NCBI GenBank assembly: GCA_028277665.1
Contig: JANQFU010000015.1
Location: forward strand, 1-40,624
Source: Alphaproteobacteria bacterium
GTDB lineage: Bacteria; Pseudomonadota; Alphaproteobacteria; Micavibrionales; Micavibrionaceae
DNA: 40,624 bases
Reading direction: 5' to 3'
This document shows positions 15,557-24,483 of this stretch, piece by piece; position 1 is the first letter of the stretch, and the number at the start of each line of letters is the position of its first letter. Under the pieces are notes generated by a model. That model was not told the DNA's origin and made no database searches. It was given only the letters and a program-made list of their open reading frames with translations. The translations under genes and the position numbers were made by a program.

Positions 15557-17614
15557 ATGACCGAATATACACAAGACAACAATCCGCTTCTTTATGTCTC
15601 GAACCTGCCGAATGCCGCCCCGCCATTCGACAAGATCGAAGAATCCCATTATCTGCCGGCTGTCAAGTCCGCGATTGCAATGGCGCGCGAAAACATCGCG
15701 AAAATCAGGGACAACCCGGAACCGCCGACATTTGAAAACACGGTTGTCGCGCTTGAGGTCGCCTCTGAAATGCTCGGCTACGTCCAGTCGATTTTCTACA
15801 ACCAGCTTTCGGCCGCGGGCACAGACGCCCTGAACGACCTCGCCGAAAAAATCGGCCCGCTCACATCAAACTTCTCGAGCGACATTCTGCACGACGCAGC
15901 CCTTTTCGCGCGGGTTCAGGATTTGTACGACCGCCGGGAGACGCTCGGCCTGAGCGAAGAAGGCATGATGCTCCTGACCGAAAGCCACGAAGGTTTTATC
16001 CGCGGCGGCGCCGCGCTCGGCGAAGAGGGCAAGGCAACACTGCGCGACATCTCGGAAAAAATGTCGGTCCTCGGCCCCAAATTCATGGACAACGCCAAAA
16101 AGGCACAGGAAGCGTTTGAGTTGATCCTCACGGATCCGGCCGACATCTCCGGCCTGCCAGACAGCATCACCGATGCCGCAAAGGAAGACGCGAAAGAACA
16201 CGGACACGAAAACGCCTGGCGGATCACCCTTGATTTCCCGATCATGATTCCGTTCCTGCAATTCGCGGACAACCGCGCCCTGCGCGAAAAAGTTGCGCGC
16301 GCTTACGCAGACTGCGCATGGCAGGACGATTTCGACAACACGGAAAACATCAAACAGACCCTGACCCTGCGCGATGCCCGCGCCAAACTCCTCGGCTACG
16401 AAAATCATGCCGCATTCGTCCTCGAACGCCGAATGGCGGAAACCGCCGAGAACGTCATGACTTTCGTGAACCGGCTCAAAGACGGATACCGCCCGGCCGC
16501 AAAACAGGATCTTGATGACCTGAAAGCCTTTGCAAAAGAACGCGACGGCCTTGACGATTTCAAACCGTGGGACGTCGCGTATTACAGCGAAAAATTGAAA
16601 GAAGCGCGTTTCCATTATTCCAGCGAGGATCTCCGTCCCTACTTCCCTCTGGATCAGGTTCTCGACGGCGCGCTCGGACATTTTGCGAAGTTGTTCGGAC
16701 TGCGCTTTGAGAAATCAAACGCCTACCCGGTATGGCATAAAGACGTGGTCGCGTTCGACATTCACGATGAACGCAGCGACCAATTTATCGGAACGCTGTA
16801 CGGCGACTTTCATCCCCGCACAGGCAAGAAGAACGGCGCATGGATGACCTCTTATCGCGAACAAGGTCTGTTCGCCGGCGAAATCCGCCGCCCGGTTGTC
16901 GCTATTGTCTGCAATTTCGCCAAACCGTCCGCGGACCGCCCGTCTCTTCTGACGCTAAGCGATGTCGAAACCCTGTTCCATGAACTCGGCCATGCGTTCC
17001 ACGCACTTCTGTCGGATGTCACGTATGCCTCTCTCGCCGGGACGAACGTCCGGTGGGACTTTGTCGAGCTCCCCTCACAGGTTCAGGAAAACTGGGTCTT
17101 CGAAAAAGAAACCCTTCTGACCTTCGCCAGACATTATAAAACCGGCGAGCCGATGCCGGACGATCTCTACGACAAAATGCTCAAGGCCAAAAACTTCATG
17201 GTCGGCTGGGCGGGCCTGCGGCAAATGACGTTTGCAACGCTCGACATGAGATACCACACGACCCCGCCGGCCGATATCGACGACATCGCCGCATTCGAAG
17301 ACAACGCGATCAAAGACATTGCCCTCTTCCCGCGCTATGCCGGACCGATGTCCACGACATTCTCACATATTTTCGCGGGCGGATATTCGGCGGGATATTA
17401 CTCTTACAAATGGGCCGAAGTGCTCGACGCCGATGCCTTCGAAGCGTTTAAAGAGGCGGGGCTCTACGACCGGGAAACGGCCGAGCGTTACAAATCCGAA
17501 ATTCTGACGCGTGGCGGCACCCGCCACCCGGCAGAACTGTACCGCAATTTCCGCGGCCGCGACGCCGACCCGGATGCGCTCCTTCGTCGCGAAGGCCTCA
17601 AAAAAGCGTCATAG
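15557..17614 (+). CDS. M3-family zinc metallopeptidase (Dcp / oligopeptidase A type)
   Basis: The 685-residue cytoplasmic peptidase degrades oligopeptides, as Dcp or PrlC do. The zinc motif HELGH is at 475-479 with the third ligand E504 in DFVELPSQ. NPLLYVSNLPNAAPPFDKI at the N-terminus and FAGGYSAGYYSYKW near the C-terminus are typical of the subfamily. Length equals Dcp/PrlC (about 680). The frame is open to 15359 but those 66 codons run through the CGCGAAG hairpin; MTEYTQDNNPL at 15557 matches the family start, although its Shine-Dalgarno is weak. Whether it acts as a dipeptidyl carboxypeptidase or an endopeptidase cannot be read from sequence. Confidence 0.9.
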   Translation: MTEYTQDNNPLLYVSNLPNAAPPFDKIEESHYLPAVKSAIAMARENIAKIRDNPEPPTFENTVVALEVASEMLGYVQSIFYNQLSAAGTDALNDLAEKIGPLTSNFSSDILHDAALFARVQDLYDRRETLGLSEEGMMLLTESHEGFIRGGAALGEEGKATLRDISEKMSVLGPKFMDNAKKAQEAFELILTDPADISGLPDSITDAAKEDAKEHGHENAWRITLDFPIMIPFLQFADNRALREKVARAYADCAWQDDFDNTENIKQTLTLRDARAKLLGYENHAAFVLERRMAETAENVMTFVNRLKDGYRPAAKQDLDDLKAFAKERDGLDDFKPWDVAYYSEKLKEARFHYSSEDLRPYFPLDQVLDGALGHFAKLFGLRFEKSNAYPVWHKDVVAFDIHDERSDQFIGTLYGDFHPRTGKKNGAWMTSYREQGLFAGEIRRPVVAIVCNFAKPSADRPSLLTLSDVETLFHELGHAFHALLSDVTYASLAGTNVRWDFVELPSQVQENWVFEKETLLTFARHYKTGEPMPDDLYDKMLKAKNFMVGWAGLRQMTFATLDMRYHTTPPADIDDIAAFEDNAIKDIALFPRYAGPMSTTFSHIFAGGYSAGYYSYKWAEVLDADAFEAFKEAGLYDRETAERYKSEILTRGGTRHPAELYRNFRGRDADPDALLRREGLKKAS

Positions 17615-17640
17615 AACTTGATCGAATTGCGTCGGATTTT

Positions 17641-17781
17641 TATAGTGATTTCCAATAAGAATAGGACATATTCTTATTGGAAATTGTACCGAGCGAACGC
17701 GAGGCGTCCGTAAGGACGGAAGCATGCCCGGCATTTGAGGGCTCGCATTTAAAATGTCTATTTTAAATGCGAATAACTATA
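17641..17781 (+). mobile_element. 141-bp TATAGT miniature element, copy 2
   Basis: Same length, termini and hairpins as the copy at 14235. The left loop is GGACA. The right loop has lost one C (GTCT), and the central tetraloop is GTAA, still GNRA. It lies between the convergent M3 peptidase and sucA genes and could terminate either. Confidence 0.85.
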
Positions 17782-17784
17782 GTC

Positions 17785-17847
17785 GTCCACAAGGCGCAAA
17801 AACGGCGCATACCGGGAGTATGTAACGCTTTTTGCAACAAAGTGGAC
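17785..17847. repeat. Interrupted inverted repeat between convergent genes
   Basis: GTCCAC (17785-17790) pairs with GTGGAC (17842-17847). Inside, GCAAAAA and TTTTTGC pair, and CATAC-CGGGA-GTATG forms a small apical hairpin. This long stem-loop may be the sucA terminator or a further dispersed repeat; no second copy is in the window. Confidence 0.5.
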
Positions 17848-17875
17848 GGGCAAAAAGACAAGCAAGGTGATGAAC

Positions 17876-20860
17876 TTATTTTTTGACGAGGCCTAACGCC
17901 TCATCAATCAAATGCGCCTGTCTTTGAAGGTGACGGCTGAAGATCCCCGTCGCAGGCGCGGCCGCCGCCGGCCGTCCGGCATAATGCGGCCACCGGCCCT
18001 GATACCCGATCTCGCGCAGAACGGTCTCGATCCGGCGATCGACAAACGTCCACGCCCCCTGATTTTCCGGCTCTTCCTGACACCAGACGATCTCTGCCTG
18101 CGGATGTTTTGACAGCTCCTCGGCCAGCGTATCCCCGGGAAACGGATAAAGCTGCTCAAGCCGGAGAATCCGCACGTCGTTGAGCTTGCGCTTGCGCCGC
18201 TCCTCAAGAAGATCGTAATAGACCTTCCCGGTACACAGAACGACACGCCGAATATCCTGCGCCGCGCCAAGATCCGCATCGTCATGGTCGAGCAACACGC
18301 GGTGAAACGTCGTCCCCGCCGTCATCTCGTCAAGACGCGAAACCGCCAGCTTGTGCCGAAGCAGGGATTTCGGCGTCATGAGGATCAGGGGCTTGCGGAA
18401 ATCGCGATGGATCTGCCGCCGCAAAACGTGGAAATAATTGGCCGGAGTCGTACAGTTACAAACCTGCCAGTTATCTTCGGCGGAGAGTTGTAAAAACCGC
18501 TCCGGCCGTGCGGAGGAGTGCTCCGGCCCCTGCCCTTCATATCCATGCGGCAAGAGCAGAACAAGCCCGGAATGGCGAAGCCACTTGGCTTCCCCCGAGG
18601 CGATAAACTGGTCGATCAGAACCTGCGCGCTGTTCACAAAATCCCCGAACTGCGCCTCCCAGAGAACGAGCGTATTCGGATCGGCAAGCGAATACCCGTA
18701 TTCAAACCCGAGCACGGCGGCCTCTGAAAGCGGACTGTCGTGAACTTCGCATTTCGTCTCCCGCCCGCTCTCCATATTCTCAATATGCTGAAGCGGAATA
18801 TATTTCTGGCCGTTGTCCTGATCGTAGAAAATGGCGTGCCGCTGCGAAAACGTCCCGCGCCCGCAATCCTGCCCGGACAGGCGGACCGGAAACCCTTCGC
18901 GCAAAAGACTGCCGAACGCGAGGGCCTCGGCGGTCGCCCAGTCGAAATTCTCGCCCGTTTTAAACATCTCGCGCCGGGCCTCAATCACCCGCTTGAGTTT
19001 CGAATTGATCGCAAAATCTTCCGGCCAGCTCGTCAGGATCCGGCCGACCGCGCAGGCACTATCCTCGTTAAGGGCCGTCTTGCCGCGTCGCTTCCCGCCA
19101 TGCGCCTCCCGAAAACCTTCCCATACACCACCAAGCGTATCGGCGCCCTCCGGGGTATAATCCGTCGTCTCGGCATAGGCCTGCTCAAGATACGCATGAA
19201 ACTCGTCATACATCTCTTTGGCTTCAGCCTTGCTGATCGTTCCTTCCGCAATCAGCCGCTGCGCATACTGATCCCGCGTTGTCTCCTGATCCGCAATTTT
19301 CTTGTACATCAACGGCTGCGTGAACGCAGGCTCATCCCCTTCATTGTGGCCGTACCGCCGGTAGCAGAAAATATCGATCACAACATCTTTCTTGAATGTC
19401 TGACGGAACTCGGTCGCGATCCGCGTCACGTGAACGACAGCCTCCGGATCGTCCCCGTTCACATGAAAAATCGGTGCGGACAGCATTTTCGCGATATCGG
19501 TCGGATACGGCCCGGAGCGTCCGTGTTTCGGCGTCGTCGTGAAGCCGATCTGATTATTCACAACGATATGGATCGTCCCGCCGACGCGGTACCCGGGAAG
19601 CTCGGAGATCATCAGCGTCTCGGCCGCGAGCCCCTGCCCCGCGAACGCCGCATCCCCGTGAAGCAACAGCGGCATAACATGCTCCGCCTTGTAATCCCGG
19701 CGCAAAACCTGCTTGGCCCGCACTTTGCCGATCACAACCGGATTGACGGCCTCAAGGTGAGACGGGTTCGCCGTCAGGGACAGATGGATCGTGTTCCCGT
19801 CGAACTCCCGGTCGCTGGACGTGCCAAGATGATATTTCACATCCCCTGAGCCGAGAAAATCTCCGTCTTCCGCCTGACCGGCGGTCCGGCCCTGAAACTC
19901 CGAAAAGATCGCCGTAAAGGATTTCCCCATGACATTGGCCAGAACGTTCAACCGCCCCCGGTGAGACATGCCGATGACCATTTCCTCAAGCCCGAGCTGC
20001 CCGCCGCGTTTGATAATCTGTTCAATCGCCGGGATCAGGGATTCCCCGCCATCAATCCCGAAGCGTTTCGTCCCCGGATATTTCTTATGCAGAAACCGCT
20101 CAAACGCTTCGGCGGCGGTCAGACGCTGAAGGATCGCGCGCTTTCCGTTCACGGTGAAATCCGTGTGATTGCGCGGAGATTCAATCCGCCGCTGGATCCA
20201 GGATTTTTCTTCCGGATCGGACAGATGCATAAACTCGACCCCGATCCGGTCGCAATAAATTTCTTTCAGCGCAGAGACAATATCGCGCAGCGTCGCGGTC
20301 TCCATCCCGAGAACGCCGTCGATAAAAAGCGGCCGGTCGTAATCCGACGCGGAAAATCCATAATGGTTGGGGTCGAGTTCCGGATGATAGGTCTTGTCCT
20401 GAAGATCGAGCGGATCGAGATCGGCAAGCAAATGCCCGCGCGCCCGGTACGCCCGGATCAACATCAAAGCCCGAATCGAATCCTTCGCCGCCTTGCGAAT
20501 GATCTCTTCCGAAGGAGCTTGAGCGACACCTTTACCGGAACCCTGACTTTCGAGCATCACGCTCGTCTCGCCGGATATACCGGCGCCAAGCGCATGATGG
20601 GAAAACGCATGCGCGGATTTCCGGTTTTCCCGGGGGGTCCAGCTCGCCCCGCGCAATTCCTGCAAGATCGCGGCTTCGTCCTCACCGAGATCGTCAAAGA
20701 AGCGCCGCCAGCTCTCATCGACGTTATGCGGATTGATCAGATACTCGCTGTACAGATGCGCGATATACTCCGCATTCGCTGCGGACAAAATACAGCATGA
20801 CGGATCGGAGGACGCGGATGAAGCTGGAGACGTGTGAGGCTGCTGGGTCATATCAAACAT
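17876..20860 (-). CDS. sucA: 2-oxoglutarate dehydrogenase E1 component
   Basis: The 994-residue thiamine-dependent enzyme decarboxylates 2-oxoglutarate in the citric acid cycle. Seen: the N-terminal E2-binding segment (LSAANAEYIAHLYSEYLINP, 25-44), FGIDGGESLIPAIEQI (267-282), GMSHRGRLNVLANVMGK (297-313), TANPSHLEAVNPVV (363-376), and the thiamine-pyrophosphate motif GDAAF (402-406) ... NNQIGF (435-440). Full length. Alphaproteobacteria usually carry sucB directly downstream; here a repeat and a convergent peptidase gene follow instead. The start could be ATG 20860 or ATG 20851; neither has a strong Shine-Dalgarno. Confidence 0.96.
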   Translation of the reverse strand: MFDMTQQPHTSPASSASSDPSCCILSAANAEYIAHLYSEYLINPHNVDESWRRFFDDLGEDEAAILQELRGASWTPRENRKSAHAFSHHALGAGISGETSVMLESQGSGKGVAQAPSEEIIRKAAKDSIRALMLIRAYRARGHLLADLDPLDLQDKTYHPELDPNHYGFSASDYDRPLFIDGVLGMETATLRDIVSALKEIYCDRIGVEFMHLSDPEEKSWIQRRIESPRNHTDFTVNGKRAILQRLTAAEAFERFLHKKYPGTKRFGIDGGESLIPAIEQIIKRGGQLGLEEMVIGMSHRGRLNVLANVMGKSFTAIFSEFQGRTAGQAEDGDFLGSGDVKYHLGTSSDREFDGNTIHLSLTANPSHLEAVNPVVIGKVRAKQVLRRDYKAEHVMPLLLHGDAAFAGQGLAAETLMISELPGYRVGGTIHIVVNNQIGFTTTPKHGRSGPYPTDIAKMLSAPIFHVNGDDPEAVVHVTRIATEFRQTFKKDVVIDIFCYRRYGHNEGDEPAFTQPLMYKKIADQETTRDQYAQRLIAEGTISKAEAKEMYDEFHAYLEQAYAETTDYTPEGADTLGGVWEGFREAHGGKRRGKTALNEDSACAVGRILTSWPEDFAINSKLKRVIEARREMFKTGENFDWATAEALAFGSLLREGFPVRLSGQDCGRGTFSQRHAIFYDQDNGQKYIPLQHIENMESGRETKCEVHDSPLSEAAVLGFEYGYSLADPNTLVLWEAQFGDFVNSAQVLIDQFIASGEAKWLRHSGLVLLLPHGYEGQGPEHSSARPERFLQLSAEDNWQVCNCTTPANYFHVLRRQIHRDFRKPLILMTPKSLLRHKLAVSRLDEMTAGTTFHRVLLDHDDADLGAAQDIRRVVLCTGKVYYDLLEERRKRKLNDVRILRLEQLYPFPGDTLAEELSKHPQAEIVWCQEEPENQGAWTFVDRRIETVLREIGYQGRWPHYAGRPAAAAPATGIFSRHLQRQAHLIDEALGLVKK

Positions 20861-21066
20861 TCCGGGAGAAGAGAGAAAGAAGCGACCCTGTTAATATACG
20901 CGATCACAGGCATAAAGAAAATGCCTGCCCCGGCATGCATCCCGTTTTGTATTCAGGTCTGTTTCAACACAACAAACAGCCCTTGTTCAAACCCGTTTTC
21001 CGCCTTAGGGTTCATACTCACAGGTATCGTACAATTCTGTTGAAAGAAAACGAAAAGGCCCGAGAC

Positions 21067-21738
21067 ATGACCCCGGACACCGCAGATAAAATCTTTGAAA
21101 TCCTGAGCGCGGAGAATCCATCACCGCAAACGGAGTTGAATTACACGAGCCCGTATACGCTCCTCGTTGCCGTTGTCCTCTCTGCGCAATCGACCGATGC
21201 CGGCGTCAACAAAGCCACAAAGGCCCTTTTTCAAAAGGTCAGAACGCCCGAAGACATGCTCGCGCTCGGTGAAGACGGCTTGACCGAACACATCAAGACA
21301 ATCGGCCTTTATAAAGGCAAAGCCAAAAATGTGATCGCGCTTTCAAAAATGCTGATCGAGGATTTTGGCGGACGCATCCCCGATACGCGCGATGACTTGC
21401 AGAAACTCCCCGGCGTCGGCCGAAAAACGGCGAATGTCATTTTGAATATCGTCTACGGCCAACCGACGATCGCCGTCGACACGCATATCTTTCGCGTGGC
21501 AAACCGGACGGGACTGGCCTCCGGCAAAACACCGGACGCCGTCGAAGCCGGCCTCGAAAATATCATCCCGGAAAGATGGCGCGAACACGCGCACCATTGG
21601 CTGATCCTGCACGGACGCTATATCTGCAAGGCCCGCAAACCGCACTGCGCCGTCTGCCCGATTTCCGCTCTGTGCGCATGGCCGGAGAAGGCAGAAATCC
21701 AGGTTGGCAGAGCGCGCGAAGTTTCGCGAAATACGTGA
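21067..21738 (+). CDS. nth: Endonuclease III (base-excision repair glycosylase/lyase)
   Basis: The 223-residue enzyme removes oxidised pyrimidines from DNA and nicks the abasic site. The helix-hairpin-helix LPGVGRKTANVIL carries the catalytic lysine K120, and VDTH carries D138. The iron-sulfur cluster cysteines are C187, C194, C197 and C203 (C-x6-C-x2-C-x5-C). All these positions equal those of E. coli Nth. The tail after C203 is about 20 residues, longer than in E. coli, and its last codons lie in a CGCGAAGTTTCGCG palindrome (21715-21728). The frame is open to 20797 but the ATG at 21067 gives the family N-terminus and has AAGG upstream. Confidence 0.95.
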   Translation: MTPDTADKIFEILSAENPSPQTELNYTSPYTLLVAVVLSAQSTDAGVNKATKALFQKVRTPEDMLALGEDGLTEHIKTIGLYKGKAKNVIALSKMLIEDFGGRIPDTRDDLQKLPGVGRKTANVILNIVYGQPTIAVDTHIFRVANRTGLASGKTPDAVEAGLENIIPERWREHAHHWLILHGRYICKARKPHCAVCPISALCAWPEKAEIQVGRAREVSRNT

Positions 21739-21939
21739 AGAAGAATAAAGCGCTTCATATTCGCTTCGTGATCTTCGCGGTGAAAAACTCCGGATCTCCT
21801 GTTCTCCGCGTTTTTTGTTTGGAGGAATATCCTTTTATTCAGGCAATTATAAAACACAGCCTCTAAGGCTTTATGGAGAAGGATATAAATTGTATAACAC
21901 GTTGTAACCAAAACCCTGACAGAAGAGAGACGTTAGAAA

Positions 21940-23544
21940 ATGCCTGAACGCCTGACGATATTCGATACGACATTGCGGGACGGGGCCCAGACGGCGGGCG
22001 TGGATTTTACGGTGGCGGACAAGATCCGGATTGCGCAGGCACTGGATGCGTTCGGGATTGATTATATTGAAGGCGGCTGGCCGGGGGCGAACCCGACGGA
22101 CGATCAGTTTTTTGCCGGGGTTCCGGCGTTCCGCCATGCGAAGCTGACGGCGTTCGGCATGACGAAAAAAGCCGGGCGGAGTGCGGAGAACGATCCGTCT
22201 CTGGGCGTTGTTCTGAAGAGCGGGGCGCAGGCTTTGTGCCTTGTCGGCAAGACATGGGATTTTCATGTCGATGTCGCCCTCGGGATTTCGCGGGAGGAGA
22301 ATCTGGAGAATATCGCCGAATCTGTCGTGGCCTGCGGGAAGACGGGCGAGGCCCAGTTTGATGCCGAGCATTTCTTTGACGGGTACAAAGCCAATCCGGA
22401 TTATGCGCTTCAATGTTTAAAGGCGGCGGATGAGGCCGGGGCGCGCTGGATCACGCTGTGTGATACGAATGGCGGGACTCTTCCGCATGAGATTTTCGAG
22501 ATTGTTACCGCAATTGCGGATGTTATTCCGGGGGAAAAACTCGGGATCCATACGCATGACGATGCGGGGCTCGCGATTGCCAATACGCTGGCTGCCGTGC
22601 AGGCGGGGGCGCGTATGGTGCAGGGGACGCTGAACGGTCTGGGCGAGCGGTGCGGCAATGCGAACCTGATTTCGCTGCTGCCGACCCTTGCGTTTAAAAT
22701 GGGCTATGACGTCGGGATTCCGGAAGACAAGTTCCGGGAGTTGCGCGGGTTGAGCCGGATGCTTGACGATTTGTTGAATCGCGCGCCCGATGCGCATGCG
22801 CCTTATGTCGGGGATAGGGCTTTTGCGCATAAAGGCGGGCTTCATGTCAGTGCGATTGCCAAAAATCCGTCTTCCTATGAGCATATCGACCCGGAGACGA
22901 TCGGCAACCGGCGTGTGATCCTCGTCTCCGATCAGGCCGGGCGGTCGAACATGATCAAGCGGCTTGACGAAATCGGGATTGCGGTCGCGCCGAAAGATCC
23001 GCTGATCCAGAAACTCGTCGATCTTGTCAAGGAACGTGAGGCGGCGGGCTTTGCCTATGACGGGGCGGAGGCCTCATTTGAGGTTCTGGCGCGCCGGGTT
23101 CTCGGGCAGGTTCCCGCGTATTTCAAGCCGAGCCGGTTTTCGGTTACGGATGAGCGACGCTATAACGCGCGCGGGGAGCTGGTGACCGAAGCCGAGGCGC
23201 GGGTCAAGGTCGAGATCGGCGGGAAATGCATCCACACGGTTGCCGAAGGGAACGGTCCCGTGAACGCGATCGACCTCGCGCTGCGTAAGGCTCTGGAGCC
23301 TGTTTATCCTGCGCTGGGCGATATGCGTTTGATGGATTACCGGGTGCGGATTCTGAAATCGCAGGATGCTTCGGGAGCCATGCCGCGCGTTCTGATCGAA
23401 TCCAGTACGCGCAAGGAAGGCGGGCCGCGCTGGGTGACGATCGGCGTGTCGACCAACATTATCGATGCGTCGTTCGATGCCCTGTTCGACAGCTATATCT
23501 ATCATCTCCTCAAAACCGGAACGGAGGCACAGGCACGCTCATGA
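21940..23544 (+). CDS. cimA: (R)-citramalate synthase
   Basis: The 534-residue enzyme condenses pyruvate with acetyl-CoA to citramalate, the start of the pyruvate route to isoleucine. The DRE-TIM metallolyase motif DTTLRDGAQ (9-17) and metal-binding HTHDD (204-208) are present. The C-terminal part from about residue 390 is the LeuA-type regulatory domain, where isoleucine would bind. CimA-type proteins share this length; 2-isopropylmalate synthase LeuA is the main alternative, but the GIDYIEGGWPGANPTD segment favours CimA. The stop overlaps the next gene's start by 4 nt (ATGA). Codon third positions are G-rich, unlike nth just upstream. No clear promoter was found at 21739-21939. Confidence 0.9.
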   Translation: MPERLTIFDTTLRDGAQTAGVDFTVADKIRIAQALDAFGIDYIEGGWPGANPTDDQFFAGVPAFRHAKLTAFGMTKKAGRSAENDPSLGVVLKSGAQALCLVGKTWDFHVDVALGISREENLENIAESVVACGKTGEAQFDAEHFFDGYKANPDYALQCLKAADEAGARWITLCDTNGGTLPHEIFEIVTAIADVIPGEKLGIHTHDDAGLAIANTLAAVQAGARMVQGTLNGLGERCGNANLISLLPTLAFKMGYDVGIPEDKFRELRGLSRMLDDLLNRAPDAHAPYVGDRAFAHKGGLHVSAIAKNPSSYEHIDPETIGNRRVILVSDQAGRSNMIKRLDEIGIAVAPKDPLIQKLVDLVKEREAAGFAYDGAEASFEVLARRVLGQVPAYFKPSRFSVTDERRYNARGELVTEAEARVKVEIGGKCIHTVAEGNGPVNAIDLALRKALEPVYPALGDMRLMDYRVRILKSQDASGAMPRVLIESSTRKEGGPRWVTIGVSTNIIDASFDALFDSYIYHLLKTGTEAQARS

Positions 23545-24326
23545 CCCAAACGTTTGAACTTACGAACAGGCACGGCCTGAAGATGTATGCGTATTACGAT
23601 CCGGCCGAAGCTCCGAAGCGGGGGGTTGCCATCGTTCAGCATGGCTATGCGGGACACGCGCTCGAAGGCCATATCAAGGGATTTTCCGAGGTCTTCCGGG
23701 CGCATGGTTTCGATACGCTTCGGCTGGATTGTACATGTTCGTTTAATCCGAGTGACGGTGAACTGGAAGACAATACAATTTATTCGCATGCCGAAGATTT
23801 GCAGGACGCGGTTGTCTGGGCAAAGGGGCAGGACTGGCTTACGGTGCCGTTTGCGCTGATCGGCCATTCTCTCGGGGCGTTTTCCGTGGCCGATTATGCC
23901 GAAGATCATCCGCGGGAGGTCTCTTTGCTTTGTCCGCTGGCCGCCGTAATTTCGGGCCCGATGCTTTATGAAGCGTTTGAAAAAAACCTTCCGGCGGGCG
24001 AGTTTGAAGACTGGAAGGAAAAAGGCCACATGACCATCATTTCGGATGACGGACAGAGTTCCGGGACGCGGCCGTTCTCGTGGTTGACAGGTGCGAAAGA
24101 GGCAACGCTTCTGGACCGTGCGGATAATCTGACGATGCCGGTCTTGCAGATTGTCGGTGAGAAGGATATTCCGACGCCGCCGGAGCATCAGAAAATTCTG
24201 CACGACCGCTTGCCGGGGGATAAGGAGTTACACGTCATTCCGGACTCGGATCATTGCTACGGGAAGGGCGGGCCGTTTCTCGACGTGGCTTGCGCCGTTC
24301 TCGATGAGTGGCTTGCACGGCATTAA
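23541..24326 (+). CDS. Alpha/beta-hydrolase, serine hydrolase type
   Basis: The 261-residue cytoplasmic protein has the alpha/beta-hydrolase fold with the likely triad S110 (IGHSLGA), D209 (GEKDIPTP) and H238 (SDHCYG). VQHGYAGHALEGH (32-44) provides the oxyanion region. It resembles the lysophospholipase/dienelactone-hydrolase group; the substrate is unknown. Its start overlaps the cimA stop (ATGA), so translation is coupled, but a link to isoleucine synthesis is not obvious. Confidence 0.85.
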   Translation: MTQTFELTNRHGLKMYAYYDPAEAPKRGVAIVQHGYAGHALEGHIKGFSEVFRAHGFDTLRLDCTCSFNPSDGELEDNTIYSHAEDLQDAVVWAKGQDWLTVPFALIGHSLGAFSVADYAEDHPREVSLLCPLAAVISGPMLYEAFEKNLPAGEFEDWKEKGHMTIISDDGQSSGTRPFSWLTGAKEATLLDRADNLTMPVLQIVGEKDIPTPPEHQKILHDRLPGDKELHVIPDSDHCYGKGGPFLDVACAVLDEWLARH

Positions 24327-24364
24327 TGTATGGGAAGAGACGCATCTCCGGACAAGCAAAGGCT

Positions 24365-24434
24365 GTCATTCCCGCGAAGGCGGGAATCTTTTGGGAATAG
24401 CGGATCGGAAGATCCCCGCCTTCGCGGGGATGAC
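24365..24434. repeat. REP-like pair GTCATTCCCGCG... / ...CGCGGGGATGAC without outer shell
   Basis: Two palindromes, GTCATTCCCGCGAAGGCG with its complement and GATCCCCGCCTTCGCGGGGA, face each other between the hydrolase and trmJ. The same core occurs inside the family-3 elements at 27203 and 37608, but here the TAGG.ACCTCTGCAAA ends are missing. Confidence 0.85.
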
Positions 24435-24483
24435 GGGAAAAGTTTTGTGTAGTGGGCTCTGGAAGGAACAGGAAAGACCGGAA

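Noticed and set aside
18740..19849. 369-codon open frame antisense to sucA
   Set aside because: sucA is unambiguous on the other strand; the product is Arg/Pro-rich without motifs.
21880..21912. Possible dif/Xer site near the skew change (ATATAAATTGTATAACACG)
   Set aside because: It lacks the two recognisable 11-bp XerC/XerD arms of a dif site.
24365..24434. CRISPR-like repeat
   Set aside because: The repeats are paired palindromes occurring once per site with no regular spacer array and no cas genes.
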